From NCBI GenBank assembly GCA_964019425.1, contig OZ025863.1, positions 62,001 to 126,000 of the forward strand: a DNA stretch of 64,000 nt, read 5' to 3'. Below, in pieces: positions 1 to 12,633 of this stretch. The translations under genes were made by a program, and so were the position numbers. The stretch's first letter is position 1; every line of letters begins with the position of its first letter. The stretch comes from Flectonema sp. DT1601. Taxonomy: Eukaryota > Euglenozoa > Diplonemea > Diplonemida > Diplonemidae. The notes below the pieces were generated by a model. The model was not told the DNA's origin, made no database searches, and saw nothing but the letters and a program-made list of their open reading frames with translations.

Positions 1-1912
1 GTGACATTCACGTGCACAAACGCATGTGGGTGGAAAGTATGTGCCACAGCAACAGACGAAGGTTGCTACCACATAACGCGTGTGGTTCTTCGGCACGACA
101 GCACGTGTGCTGTTGGAGAAAGCAGCTCCTACGGTATGAAGAATACTGTCTCATACCTTGCTGCTGAAAAGTGTAGGTATGCCTGCCTGCCTCATAATTG
201 TATTCTGGTTGGTTACTATTAGTTTTTGCCACAACACTAAACATAGGTCTCTAGGAGAGAAATACACCGCGGCGTGTTTAATCGCAGACATGAAGGAGAA
301 GGGGGTCGTGATAAAGAAGGACACCGCCTATCGCGCGCTGCAGAAGGCGGATAGGGAGATCAACGGGGATCCCCACGACGGGTACAAATTCTTAGAGTCG
401 TGGTGCCGCGCAGCGGAGGTGGCAAACCCTGGGACTAAGTGGCACATTGCGGACAAGGACGGACGATTTTGTCATTTGTTCCTCGCCTTTGGTCCCTGCA
501 TTGACGGGGCAAAACATTGTCCCCAAGGTTTTGGGGTGACCGATGGGTGCTCCCTGAAAGGGTACTACGTCGGGAATTTTCTAACGTTGTTGGGCATGGA
601 TGCTTCTGGGCGAGAGTTCCCAGTTGCCTTTGCCATCACAGGAAACGAGAGCAAAAAAACCTGGGGATGGTTTTTTGACAAGTGTCGCAGCACGCTTGGT
701 GAAGATTTTTTCAACGGGTATGCACTGATGTCAGACCAGCAGAAAGGCCTCGACACAGCGATGAAAAAGTCGTTCCCACAGGCCAAGGGGTTGAAGTGTT
801 CAGCCCACATGGAACGCAACATAAAGGTTGCCTTCAAAAGTAAGGAAGCCGTGTCGAAGTTTAAGAAACTTCGAATGACGTCATCGGAAGAGAGGTACGA
901 GGAAGTGTTCGACACCCTCGATCCTGAATTTCAGGAGTACCTGAAGGGGAAAGACCCAACATCATGGGCAACGTGCCAGATAAGAGCACGGAATTATGGA
1001 CATACAACGTCCAACCTGGCGGAGAGCTTTAACGCCTCCTTATCAAAGATAAGGGCGAAAAGCATCCTCGGCCTGTTAAACGGGTTACTAGGCCAGCTTT
1101 CTCGTTGGTTCTATGAACGGCACATGGAAGATACAGGCAACGACGACGGAGTACTACAGCACGTGCAGGACAAGGTGGAGGCGCTTAACGCCGAAGCCTC
1201 ACGTTACGATGTAATACCTGTAAGTAAGTTAGGGGAGGTATATGAAGGTATTCCTATAACTCTCTCTTGCAAAAACATTCAAACTAATATTGTATTGTAA
1301 TCCCCACAGCTTCAGTAATTAAGGGAGAAAGTACCCGCCTGGTGAAGGTCATCGCGAATGAAAAAATTGTGACGTGCGCCTGTTTGGTGCCTGAACAGAC
1401 AGGCGTCCCCTGTGTCCACGCATGTGCTTTTTTGAGGTATGCTGCAACCTTCCCCAGTATATGATTTTGAATGTATCCTTAAAACAAAAAACAGGACACT
1501 AAAAATAAACCCTCTGTCCACTGTCAGTAGGGAGTTTACACATGGTGCACTCAGGAATGCGTATGCCACCCCGATCCGCCCAGTTGGGGTTTACCTCATT
1601 GAGAGGTTGAAAACAGATCTCCTCCCACCATTAACGCAGAGAGGAATTGGTGCCCCAAAGAAGAGAATAAAGTCTCAGGGAGAGGGAGGCAGACAATGTA
1701 CGCGTTGTCAGGGGTTTGGACACTACTCTACTACCTGCAAAGAGCCCCTCTCGGAGGCAAACCATCCGAAACCTGCGGCTAAGAAGGCAGCAGCTAAGCA
1801 ATCAGCTGCGAAGAAGGCATCGCCAAAGAAATCGAAGAAGCCGGCCTTGAAGGCAAGAAAGAAAATAAAAGTAGAAAGCGAATCAGAAACAGAAACCGAA
1901 AGTGAAAATTAG
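1..1912 (+). CDS. Mutator-like (MULE) transposase, 5' end outside window
   Basis: DNA transposase of the MULE/MuDR group. Four exons read in frame: <1..176, 247..1247, 1310..1438 and 1495..1912, with GT-AG introns of 70, 62 and 56 bp. Exon 1 holds a MuDR/FLYWCH-type DNA-binding end (CGWKVCA ... RHDSTC). Exon 2 holds the DDE core: VTDGCSLKGYY gives the first Asp, MSDQQKGL the second, and SNLAESFN the Glu. Exon 3 carries a SWIM zinc finger (TCAC ... PCVHAC). Exon 4 has a CCHC knuckle (CTRCQGFGHYSTTC), then an Ala/Lys-rich segment and an acidic Ser/Glu/Thr tail. I see no stop inside the joined frame, so it may be intact over the visible part. The start codon lies left of the window. Joins rest on phase matching only. 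Confidence 0.85.
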
Positions 1913-2230
1913 GTTACAGTAATCAATCAAGTTCATAATACTAACCAACCCGTTACCAATTCATTTATTCACAGATTTGTATGAAAATGTTCAAGGATAT
2001 TTTGGTGGCAAAAAAAGTGTCAATTTTTTTTTTTTTTTTTTTTTGAATTTTTTTTTTTTTTTTTTTTTCATGAACAGCGAAAAAAAAAATTTTTTTGTTA
2101 CTGAATAGAGAAAAAAAATTCAGTGAATAGTAAAAAAATTATCATATTCAGTGAACAGCGAAAAAAAAAAAAATTCTTTTACTGAATAGCGAAAATGGAA
2201 TTATTGGACCCCCCAATAGCGAAAATCTCT
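1913..2230. repeat. A/T-rich 3' flank of the MULE with short direct repeats
   Basis: Between the transposase stop and the first tandem unit lie long T and A runs and four imperfect copies of a motif like GTGAACAGCGAAAAA / CTGAATAGCGAAAA (near 2070, 2105, 2150 and 2185). Subterminal repeats of this kind are common in MULE ends, so this may be the right end of the transposon. The terminal inverted repeat cannot be tested because the left end is outside the window. Confidence 0.4.
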
Positions 2231-2660
2231 AAATAAAAAGTTCCTTTTCTTTTTTTCTTTTATTTCTTTTTAGTCAACCCCCTCAGCAGACCTTTCATCC
2301 ACCCGCTACAGTGGACGCCATTTAGGTGTGGTCTTTAGCTTCTTTCAACATACCCCAGAGGGACTTTTGGTCCGTGAAGAGGGGCCTCCCTGTTCCTACT
2401 CTCCTTTTTTAATTTTTTTTTTTTAAATGCTGGGAAGAAACCAAATACAGTAATTCTTTCAAATTCGTACTTAGGAGTAAGAAAAAGTGGGCAGAGTCTG
2501 ATAAAGAGAAAAAAATTGATATCATGAAAAATTCACACTAAAAATAAGAATACTTTAAATGAAAATTATCGCAGACATTGTTATTTTTATTTTTTCTCGG
2601 TGCAGTGTTGGTGGCAAATTACCTAAATTGAATGTCGATTCTTTTACTTTTCTTTCTCTG

Positions 2661-3010
2661 CTAGAATTCCATCTGAGAAAACCGGTAGTCTTAAAAAATG
2701 TAAGCCAGAATGATGTCCATTAATGTCACCCGCAATCAATGTGCCGAGCTCTGATTTAAACTTCCAGGTTGTTGCCTTGATTTCAGTCGGGTGGTAAACA
2801 TTGTGAATTGTCAATGGCGGATTAGATTGAAGTACTACTGTAAATATCTCAGTTTGGTCATGTGAGATGTCGGGGTGTTTTGATATTATCTTATTTAAAT
2901 CATTTCTGACGAGTCCTCGATGACCTGACTTGGTGGTGCTGTCTCTTCTGTATGTTGAATAGCCTTCGATGGTGAGATGTTTTTCTTCAGACAGCCACGT
3001 TTCCTGCAGT
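2661..3010 (-). mobile_element. LINE apurinic-type endonuclease fragment (unit 1)
   Basis: The minus strand reads about 116 codons without a stop, beginning LQETWLSEE and ending near the phosphoesterase motif GDINGHHSG, the equivalent of GDFNAHH in non-LTR retrotransposon endonucleases. Intervening pieces (EGYSTYRRDS, SGHRGLV, VYHPTE) also fit the family. No reverse transcriptase follows, so this is a scrap of a LINE ORF trapped in the tandem unit. Confidence 0.8.
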
Positions 3011-3421
3011 CTACTTCAGGCTTTTCTTATAGTACTAAAAAAGGCAAAAAAGCGCCACCCCCCAAAATTATATTTATATTAAAAGCGCCCTACACGCCCT
3101 CCAAATTGAAGGGCACTTCCATCTATGTTTTAAATGAATAAAATGTGCTGCTTCCATTTATTTTCCTTTTTTTAAACCCTTGGGGTGTGTGGATGCTGGC
3201 AAGCAGACACAAAGAAAGATCTACAGACTAATAGGATACCATAGATGATTATTGAACATTATCCTAAAGAAAACATGACATCATCAGGTGGCACACAAAT
3301 AACATGATGTGGTTTACTCAGATAAAAATAGTTTTTTTAAAAGCAGTCCAGGCTTTTTTCAAAGGTGGGTATGGGAGTGTGGAAGGGAACGGGAAGAACA
3401 AAAGAGGTTAGAAGCGGCAGA

Positions 3422-5496
3422 TTAGAACATTCTCAAAAGAACTCGCGGGATCCGAGAAGGTAGTTTAGCAGCTGACACCCATGGGCGATGTCTCAGCATC
3501 GCCCCAGAAAGGGGGGATTCCGGTGTTTCCTTCCCAAGGTGCAACCGCAGTGTCCCTAACGGAGCGGTGAACTTGTCCAGGGCGTCTTTCGGAAAATGAA
3601 TACAGTCTGTCTTGTATGTCTGGGGAATGGAGGGATGGCTAGCGTAGTACACAGCAAACCAGGGGATCTTCTTCTTGTTGAGTACTCTTACCCTAGAGGA
3701 TGTCTTGAGCTTCCCTTGCCAATTGGGCCAATCAACCGAATGTGTAGTATATTTGATCTGGCACACTTCTGCTGTGAGGACTGACTTTCCATTGATCAGG
3801 CGAAAGTGGGGTGTGATGTACTCGATTCCCTTTTCGTTGGAGAGATCGGAGTAGAGAGTGTGCCCATCTCTGAATGCATTCCAATCACCGTCAGCAAGCT
3901 CCGTAAACTTCGAAACATGTCTGACTAAGTTTGGAGAAGTTTCATTAAATTTGATCAGCAACTTATCGTAAGCCCCAAGCCCTTTGCATTTACGATCGGT
4001 AGCTTTTGTTGCAGGACTGACAGTTGAGTGGTTGAAGAAAACACCGATCAGTGAATCCATCTTCAGATGATGGTATGCCAACTTTCGGACAACTGCATAG
4101 TGCATCAAGATTTCCTCAACCCGCTTCCCTTGTCCCGTCATCATCTGATCGTCGCTATCATAGCAGCCTGCAATGTGGTGCGACATGAGAGAACTCAACT
4201 TCTTACTACTCGACCACTCAGCGAGCATCAGTGGGAAAAGTATCTCACGGAAATACTCACCCCGAACAGGTTGGAGAAGTCCTGCATCACGCATGGTTTG
4301 CCTCCATTCTTCAGTGGGTACTTGGGCGAACCAAGTGGAAACAATGTCCATCGGAGTGTGACCCTGAATTGTACTTGTTACGTTGCACCATTTAAGAATC
4401 GTCGATCGGGCTTTGGCAATATCGCTATCATACACTTCTTGACCCTCCTTTACAAGGTAGTCTCGTGCGTTCACGACACCTTCAAACAAAGCCCGTGGAT
4501 TCCCACCACATTGGTTAATCAGGTTTTGAATCCGTCCATCTTTCTTTGCAGCATTTCTGATGTCAGCAGGGAGGAGATCGAACGCTTTAGCCTGTGGCAA
4601 GTTATGGAGGCGGATTGTCAAGACAGGGCGACCTGAACCAATTTGCACTCCCGAAAAGAAAGATTCAGTCAGTGCGGACATGATGAAAACAACAGGACCT
4701 CCATATTCATCAGGAAATATAATGGAAGCACCCTGCACCTGCACAAGATCACCCAGCACTTCGCCAGCTTCTTCCTCCAGCATTGCGAATTCATCAACAC
4801 CAATGACCAGCGTGCCCGGGGTTGTTTGCCCAAGCTTTTTCCGGAGGAGGAACACAGCAGTTTTCATGCTTCCAATCCTTTGAACATCTTCTTCACACAT
4901 TCCGTTGTACCTTAAGATGTGGCGACCGAACGCAGTGCCTGCATTAAAATTTAGCTTCTTGTAATCACCTCTGAACTTGCTAACCCAGTCACCAGATTCA
5001 TTGAAGGAAGATGTCACAGCCCTTGCCTTTGGGTCAGCTGTCTGGATCCACCCTGGCTTCCCATCGAATCCGACCATTGCTCGCATGACCGCTGTTTTGC
5101 CCGTCCCTTTCACTCCATACGAAGTCAGCAACTTTAATTTGTTGTCTTGAGTACAATAGGCTTCGTCCTTCTGCACCACCCTCATAGTGTAGTCAAGGAT
5201 TTTTTCTTTTGCACTTTCGCGACAAATCAACTCCTGATCATAAGAATCGAATATTAGGTGTTTCCATCTCCCCAAGATCGCATTTCCTTCTTCACTATCA
5301 ACCTTTGACAAATATTCCACTTTGTGACCACCCTGTTTTAGTCTTGGGCTTAGATTATATTGTTTTTGACTGAACAGGAAGAAATGGGTTCCGACAGTTT
5401 CGAGTGTGGAAGTCCTTCGAGAAGTTTGCACTGAAATGTGTCAAAGAAAAGTAAATGAGCCGATCGCTCACCAGACAGCCACGAATTCGTAGCCAT
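3422..5496 (-). CDS. Predicted P-loop NTPase with possible nuclease-like C-terminus, copy 1
   Basis: Two exons: 5496..5472 (MATNSWLS plus one base) and 5430..3422, joined across a 41-bp GT-AG intron; the joined protein is about 677 residues. The next in-frame codon upstream of exon 2 is the intron's own GTG, so an exon-2-only start would be false. Walker A is GVKGTGKT (about residues 114-121) and Walker B is LVIGVDE (about 216-222), with a GGNPR sensor-like motif about 100 residues later. Near the C-terminus, EVCQIKYTT resembles the final (D/E/Q)xK strand of PD-(D/E)xK nucleases. NTPase plus nuclease is the plan of Crinkler/RHS-type proteins, but no Crinkler header is visible. Function is inferred. 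This copy is the most divergent in residues 95-107 and 225-245. Confidence 0.8.
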
Positions 5497-5883
5497 TGCT
5501 TTCAAGCAATTTCTAAATGTGCGATACTCACAACCACTCGATTGTAAGAGAACTTAGTCTTTGTCAATAGCTGTATATATATATACTGGTTTTTACCCCC
5601 GTCCGTAATGGGTTAAAGAAAAAGTAAACTGCATACCCCAGTAAGGCTATTCAACATATCCCTGTAATCTTTCACTTCTGCCTGTAATTAGCTTTCTATT
5701 ACTGTATGCACCTGACAAAGAAGAATGAAATGTAAGTAAGATAAATTAACACGCATAATAACACTATCGAGGTCACTACAAAAGAAGTATCTACACTGTA
5801 AAAGGGTTGCAGATTACTTCTGCGCAGGCGTTGTGCCAGGCCCAATTCAATTCGACGGGACACCGGCGGGGGAAGGGAGGGAG

Positions 5884-5903
5884 GACTTGGATAAATAAAT
5901 CAA
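5884..5903 (+). repeat. 20-mer GACTTGGATAAATAAATCAA, upstream of NTPase copy 1
   Basis: An exact 20-mer in a G-rich setting, about 390 bp upstream of the copy 1 start codon. The same 20-mer recurs at 9689 and 13021 in the equivalent place for copies 2 and 3, and twice more at 18994 and 19138 outside the tandem units. Whether it is a promoter element or the end of a small mobile element is unknown. Confidence 0.7.
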
Positions 5904-6462
5904 AGAAGGGAGGGTGGGCTTAAGAATTATTGAGTAAAGGGCACGAAGAATCTGATAAAAGAGTGAACACTTTAAATTTTATTTTCAATAATGCATATCT
6001 TGTAAACTTGTTATAAATAAAAAGTTCCTTTTCTTTTTTCTTTTATTTCTTTTTAGTCAACCCCCTCAGCAGACCTTTCACCCACCCGCTACAGTGGACG
6101 CCATTTAGGTGTGGTCTTTAGCTTCTTGCAACATACCCCAGAGGGACTTTTGGTCCGTGATGAGGGGCCTGGCCAACGACCTGGCTCCCTGTTCCTACTC
6201 TCCTTTTTTAATTTTTTTTTTTTTTTTAAATGCTGGGAAGAAACCAAATACAGTAATTCTTTCAATTTCCTACTCAGGAGTAAGAAAAAGTGGGCAGAGT
6301 CTGATAAAGAGAAAAAAATTGATATCAAGAAAAATTCACACTAAAAATAAGAATACTTCAAATGAAAATTATCGAAGACATTGTTATTTTTATTTTCTCT
6401 CGGTGCAGTGTTGGTGGCAAATTACCTAAATTGAATTTCGATTCTTTTACTTTTCTTTCTCT

Positions 6463-6812
6463 GCTAGAATTCCATCTGAGAAAACCGGTAGTCTTAAAAA
6501 ATGTAAGCCAGAATGATGTCCATTAATGTCACCCGCAATCAATGTGCCGAGCTCTGATTTAAACTTCCAGGTTGTTGCCTTGATTTCAGTCGGGTGGTAA
6601 ACATTGTGAATTGTCAATGGCGGATTAGATTGAAGTACTACTGTTAATATCTCAGTTTGGTCATGTGAGATGTCGGGGTGTTTTGATATTATCTTATTTA
6701 AATCATTTCGGACGAGTCCTCGATGACCTGACTTGGTGGTGCTGTCTCTTCTGTATGTTGAATAGCCTTCGACGGTGAGATGTTTTTCTTCAGACAGCCA
6801 CGTTTCCTGCAG
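6463..6812 (-). mobile_element. LINE apurinic-type endonuclease fragment (unit 2)
   Basis: Near-identical copy of the fragment in unit 1, with the same open frame and GDINGHHSG motif. It was duplicated with the unit rather than inserted anew, since the flanks match as well. Confidence 0.8.
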
Positions 6813-7226
6813 TCTACTTCAGGCTTTTCTTATAGTACTAAAAAAGGCAAAAAAGCGCCACCCCCCAAAATTATATTTATATTAAAAGCGCCCTACACGC
6901 CCTCCAAATTGAAGGGCACTTCCATCTATGTTTAATAAATGAATAAAATGTGCTGCTTCCATTTATTTTCCTTTTTTTAAACCTTGGGGTGTGTGGATGC
7001 TGGCAAGCAGACACAAAGAAAGATCTACAGACTAATAGGATACCATAGATGATTATTGAACATTATCCTAAAGAAAACATGACATCATCAGGTAGCACAC
7101 AAATAACATGATGTGGTTTACTCAGATAAAAATAGTTTTTTTTAAAAGCAGTCCAGGCTTTTTTCAAAGGTGGGTATGGGAGTGTGGAAGGGAACGGGAA
7201 GAACAAAAGAGGTTAGAAGCGGCAGA

Positions 7227-9301
7227 TTAGAACATTCTCAAAAGAACTCGCGGGATCCGAGAAGGTAGTTTAGCAGCTGACACCCATGGGCGATGTCTCA
7301 GCATCGCCCCAGAAAGGGGGGATTCCGGTGTTTCCTTCCCAAGGTGCAACCGCAGTGTCCCTAACGGAGCGGTGAACTTGTCCAGGGCGTCTTTCGGAAA
7401 ATGAATACAGTCAGTCTTGTATGTCTGGGGAATGGAGGGATGGCTAGCGTAGTACACAGCAAACCAGGGGATCTTCTTCTTGTTGAGTACTCTTACCCTA
7501 GGGGATGTCTTGAGCTTCCCTTGCCAATTGGGCCAATCAACCGAATGTGTAGTATATTTGATCTGGCACACTTCTGCTGTGAGGACTGACTTTCCATTGA
7601 TCAGGCGAAAGTGGGGTGTGATGTACTCGATTCCCTTTTCGTTGGAGAGATCGGAGTAGAGAGTGTGCCCATCTCTGAATGCATTCCAATCACCGTCAGC
7701 AAGCTCTGTAAACTTCGAAACATGTCTGACTAAGTTTGGAGAAGTTTCATTAAATTTGATCAGCAAGCGAGCGTTAGTCGAAAGCTCTTTACATTTACGA
7801 TCGGTAGCTTTTGTTGCAGGACTGACAGTTGAGTGGTTGAAGAAAACACCGATCAGTGAATCCATCTTCAGATGATGGTATGCCAACTTCCGGACAACTG
7901 CATAGTGCATCAAGATTTCCTCAACCCGCTTCCCTTGTCCCGTCATCATCTGATCGTCGCTGTCATAGCAGCCTGCAATGTGGTGCGACATGAGAGAACT
8001 CAACTTCTTACTACTCGACCACTCAGCGAGCATCAGTGGGAAAAGTATCTCACGGAAATACTCACCCCGAACAGGTTGGAGAAGTCCTGCATCACGCATG
8101 GTTTGCCTCCATTCTTCAGTGAGTTCTTGGGCGAACCAAGTGGAAACAATGTCCATCGGAGTGTGACCCTGAATTGTACTTGTTACGTTGCACCATTTAA
8201 GAATCGTCGATCGGGCTTTGGCAATATCGCTATCATACACTTCTTGACCCTCCTTTACAAGGTAGTCTCGTGCGTTCACGACACCTTCAAACAAAGCCCG
8301 TGGATTCCCACCACATTGGTTAATCAGGTTTTGAATCCGTCCATCTTTCTTTGCAGCATTTCTGATGTCAGCAGGGAGGAGATCGAACGCTTTAGCCTGT
8401 GGCAAGTTATGGAGGCGGATTGTCAAGACAGGGCGACCTGAACCAATTTGCACTCCCGAAAAGAAAGATTCAGTCAGTGCGGACATGATGAAAACAACAG
8501 GACCTCCATATTCATCAGGAAATCTAATGGAAGCACCCTGCAGCTGCACAAGATTGACCAGCACTCTGCCAGCTGCTTCCTCCAGCATTGCGAATTCATC
8601 AACACCAATGACCAGCGTGCCTGGGGTTGTTTGCCCAAGCTTTTTCCGGAGGAGGAACACAGCAGTTTCCATGCTTCCAATCCTTTGAACATCTTCTTCA
8701 CACATTCCGTTGTACCTTAAGATGTGGCGACCGAACGCAGTGCCTGCATTAAAATTTAGCTTCTTGTAATCACCTCTGAACTTGCTAACCCAGTCACCAG
8801 ATTCATTGAAGGAAGATGTCACAGCCCTTGCCTTTGGGTCAGCTGTCTGGATCCACCCTGGCTTCCCATCGAATCCGACCATTGCTCGCATGACCGCTGT
8901 TTTGCCCGTCCCTTTCACTCCATACGAAGTCAGCAACTTTGATTTATCGTCTTGAGTCCAATAGGCATAGTCCTCCTGCACCACCCTCATAGTGTAGTCA
9001 AGGATTTTTTCTTTTGCACTTTCGCGACAAATCAACTCCTGATCATAAGAATCGAATATTAGGTGTTTCCATCTCCCCAAGATCGCATTTCCTTCTTCAC
9101 TATCAACCTTTGACAAATATTCCACTTTGTGACCACCCTGTTTTAGTCTTGGGCTTAGATTATATTGTTTTTGACTGAACAGGAAGAAATGGGTTCCGAC
9201 AGTTTCGAGTGTGGAAGTCCTTCGAGAAGTTTGCACTGAAATGTGTCAAAGAAAAGTAAATGAGCCGATCGCTCACCAGACAGCCACGAATTCGTAGCCA
9301 T
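7227..9301 (-). CDS. Predicted P-loop NTPase with possible nuclease-like C-terminus, copy 2
   Basis: Same two-exon plan as copy 1 (exon 1 9301..9277, exon 2 9235..7227, 41-bp intron) and an intact frame of about 677 residues. Walker A, Walker B, GGNPR and the C-terminal CQIK motif are unchanged. It differs from copy 1 mainly in short patches: EDYAYWTQDDKSK after the N-terminal helix, EEAAGRVLVNLVQ after Walker B, AQELTEEW mid-protein, and KCKELSTNARLL where copies 1 and 4 read KCKGLGAYDKLL. Changes bunched in patches suggest gene conversion or selection at a few surfaces rather than uniform drift. Confidence 0.8.
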
Positions 9302-9688
9302 TGCTTTCAAGCAATTTCTAAATGTGCGATACTCACAACCACTCGATTGTAAGAGAACTTAGTCTTTGTCAATAGCTGTATATATACATACTGGTTTTTA
9401 CCCCCGTCCGTAATGGGTTAAAGAAAAAGTAAACTGCATACCCCAGTAAGGCTATTCAACATATCCCTGTAATCTTTCACTTCTGCCTGTAATTAGCTTT
9501 CTATTACTGTATGCACCTGACAAAGAAGAATGAAATGTAAGTACGATAAATTAACACGCATAATAACACTATCGAGGTCACTACAAAAGAAGTATCTACA
9601 CTGTAAAAGGGTTGCAGATTACTTCTGCGCAGGCGTTGTGCCAGGCCCAATTCAATTCGACGGGACACCGGCGGGGGAAGGGAGGGAG

Positions 9689-9708
9689 GACTTGGATAAA
9701 TAAATCAA
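9689..9708 (+). repeat. 20-mer GACTTGGATAAATAAATCAA, upstream of NTPase copy 2
   Basis: Exact match to the element at 5884, carried by the tandem unit and placed the same distance upstream of its gene. Confidence 0.7.
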
Positions 9709-9974
9709 AGAAGGGAGGGTGGGCTTAAGAATTATTGAGTAAAGGGCACGAAAAATCTGATAAAAGAGTGAACACTTTAAATTTTATTTTCAATAATGCA
9801 TATCTTGTAAACTTGTTATAAATAAAAAGTTCCTTTTCTTTTTTTCTTTTATTTCTTTTTAGTCAACCCCCTCAGCAGACCTTTCACCCACCCGCTACAG
9901 TGGACGCCATTTAGGTGTGGTCTTTAGCTTCTTTCAACATACCCCAGAGGGACTTTTGGTCCGTGAAGAGGGGC

Positions 9975-10100
9975 CTGGCCAACGACCAGTGAGGTACCCG
10001 CGGCTTTCGCCTGTGGCTGTTCCAAATTAGCTCAGTGGCGGAATCAAACCGAAGATCGTCAGAGTTGAGAGCCAACCCACTCACCACTGCTTTTTTTTTC
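9975..10100 (-). mobile_element. tRNA-like SINE (unit 3 spacer)
   Basis: On the minus strand, 10090 to 10031 begins GCAGTGGTGAGTGGGTTGG (acceptor-like stem plus A-box-like D arm with GAG/CTC pairing), runs to a B-box-like GGTTTGATTCC and closes with CCACTG, which pairs with the opening CAGTGG. The head is only about 60 nt, so the anticodon arm is not recognisable and it is not a working tRNA gene. It continues into a non-tRNA body ending near GGTCGTTGGCCAGG. Absent from the spacers of units 1 and 2. Confidence 0.55.
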
Positions 10101-10558
10101 CTTTTTTCCCCCATTTATTTTTAAACCCCGGAGTAGAATAGTAAGCTCGTTCGCACGCATAGGCTCACTTAATTCTTGCTCCTTCTTTTTATTTTATTTT
10201 ATTTTCCTTCACACATTCATTCTTCCCAGTCGTCTACTTCTTCTCCGTTATCTGAGAAAGATTGTGTTAGGCTCCCTGTTCCTACTCTCATTTTATTATT
10301 TTTTTCTTTTTAAACCTTGGTGTGTGTGGATGCTGGCAAGCAAACGCAAGGAAAGATCTACAGACTAATAGGATACCATAGATGATTATTGAACATTATC
10401 CTAAAGAAAACATGACATCATCAGGTGGCACACAAATAACATGATGTGGTTTACTCAGATAAAAATAGTTTTTTTAAAAGCAGTCCAGGCTTTTTTCAAA
10501 GGTGGGTATGGGAGTGTGGAAGGGAACGGGAAGAACAAAAGAGGTTAGAAGCGGCAGA

Positions 10559-12633
10559 TTAGAACATTCTCAAAAGAACTCGCGAGATCCGAGAAGGTAG
10601 TTTAGCAGCTGACACCCATGGGCGATGTCTCAGCATCGCCCCAGAAAGGGGGGATTCCGGTGTTTCCTTCCCAAGGTGCAACCGCAGTGTCCCTAACGGA
10701 GCGGTGAACTTGTCCAGGGCGTCTTTCGGAAAATGAATACAGTCAGTCTTGTATGTCTGGGGAATGGAGGGATGGCTAGCGTAGTACACAGCAAACCAGG
10801 GGATCTTCTTCTTGTTGAGTACTCTTACCCTAGGGGATGTCTTGAGCTTCCCTTGCCAATTGGGCCAATCAACCGACTGTGTAGTATATTTGATCTGGCA
10901 CACTTCTGCTGTGAGGACTGACTTTCCATTGATCAGGCGAAAGTGGGGTGTGATGTACTCGATTCCCTTTTCGTTGGAGAGATCGGAGTAGAGAGTGTGC
11001 CCATCTCTGAATGCATTCCAATCACCGTCAGCAAGCTCTGTAAACTTTGAAACATGTCTGACTAAGTTTGGAGAAGTTTCATTAAATTTGATCAGCAAGC
11101 GAGCTTTAGTCGAAAGCCCTTTGCATTTACGATCGGTAGCTTTTGTTGCAGGACTGACAGTTGAGTGGTTGAAGAAAACACCGATCAGTGAATCCATCTC
11201 CAGATGATGGTATGCCAACTTCCGGACAATTGCATAGTGCATCAAGATTTCCTCAACCCGCTTCCCTTGTCCCGTCATCATCTGATCGTCGCTGTCATAG
11301 CAGCCTGCAATGTGGTGCGACATGAGAGAACTCAACTTCTTACTACTCGACCACTCAGCGAGCATCAGTGGGAAAAGTATCTCGCGGAAATACTCACCCC
11401 GAACAGGTTGGAGAAGTCCTGCATCACGCATGGTTTGCCTCCATTCTTCAGTGGGTACTTGGGCGAACCAAGTGGAAACAATGTCCATCGGAGTGTGACC
11501 CTGAATTGTACTTGTTACGTTGCACCATTTAAGAATCGTCGATCGGGCTTTGGCAATATCGCTATCATACACTTCTTGACCCTCCTTTACAAGGTAGTCT
11601 CTTGCGTTCACGACACCTTCAAACAAAGCCCGTGGATTCCCACCACATTGGTTAATCAGGTTTTGAATCCGTCCATCTTTCTTTGCAGCATTTCTGATGT
11701 CAGCAGGGAGGAGATCGAACGCTTTAGCCTGTGGCAAGTTATGGAGGCGGATTGTCAAGACAGGGCGACCTGAACCAATTTGCACTCCCGAAAAGAAAGA
11801 TTCAGTCAGTGCGGACATGATGAAAACAACAGGACCTCCATATTCATCAGGAAATCTAATGGAAGCACCCTGCAGCTGCACAAGATTGACCAGCACTCTG
11901 CCAGCTGCTTCCTCCAGCATTGCGAATTCATCAACACCAATGACCAGCGTGCCCGGGGTTGTTTGCCCAAGCTTTTTCCGGAGGAGGAACACAGCAGTTT
12001 CCATGCTTCCAATCCTTTGAACATCTTCTTCACACATTCCGTTGTACCTTAAGATGTGGCGACCGAACGCAGTGCCTGCATTAAAATTTAGCTTCTTGTA
12101 ATCACCTCTGAACTTGCTAACCCAGTCACCAGATTCATTGAAGGAAGATGTCACAGCCCTTGCCTTTGGGTCAGCTGTCTGGATCCACCCTGGCTTCCCA
12201 TCGAATCCGACCATTGCTCGCATGACCGCTGTTTTGCCCGTCCCTTTCACTCCATACGAAGTCAGCAACTTTGATTTATCGTCTTGAGTCCAATAGGCAT
12301 AGTCCTCCTGCACCACCCTCATAGTGTAGTCAAGGATTTTTTCTTTTGCACTTTCGCGACAAATCAACTCCTGATCATAAGAATCGAATATTAGGTGTTT
12401 CCATCTCCCCAAGATCGCATTTCCTTCTTCACTATCAACCTTTGACAAATATTCCACTTTGTGACCACCCTGTTTTAGTCTTGGGCTTAGATTATATTGT
12501 TTTTGACTGAACAGGAAGAAATGGGTTCCGACAGTTTCGAGTGTGGAAGTCCTTCGAGAAGTTTGCACTGAAATGTGTCAAAGAAAAGTAAATGAGCCGA
12601 TCGCTCACCAGACAGCCACGAATTCGTAGCCAT
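10559..12633 (-). CDS. Predicted P-loop NTPase with possible nuclease-like C-terminus, copy 3
   Basis: Exon 1 12633..12609 and exon 2 12567..10559, with the same 41-bp intron and an intact frame. The N-terminal half matches copy 2. The C-terminal half shares AIVRK, LEMDS and TTQS with copy 4, where copies 1 and 2 read AVVRK, LKMDS and TTHS. The patch before LLIKF reads KGLSTKAR, intermediate between copies 2 and 4. The protein is therefore a mosaic of its neighbours. Confidence 0.8.

Noticed and set aside
1220-1309. A longer intron in the MULE gene using the donor at 1220
   Set aside because: That donor with the CAG acceptor at 1309 gives a stop within three codons. The donor at 1248 keeps frame and restores a sensible join (VYE|ASVIKGE).
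4067-4636. A 189-codon plus-strand ORF conserved in all four NTPase copies
   Set aside because: It is antisense to the NTPase coding frame, and its conservation follows from the near-identity of the copies. It has no recognisable motif.
10031-10090. A tRNA on the plus strand (TTAGCTCAGTGG looks like an A box)
   Set aside because: No matching B box follows on that strand. The minus strand has both boxes and a pairing outer stem, so the SINE reading there is better.
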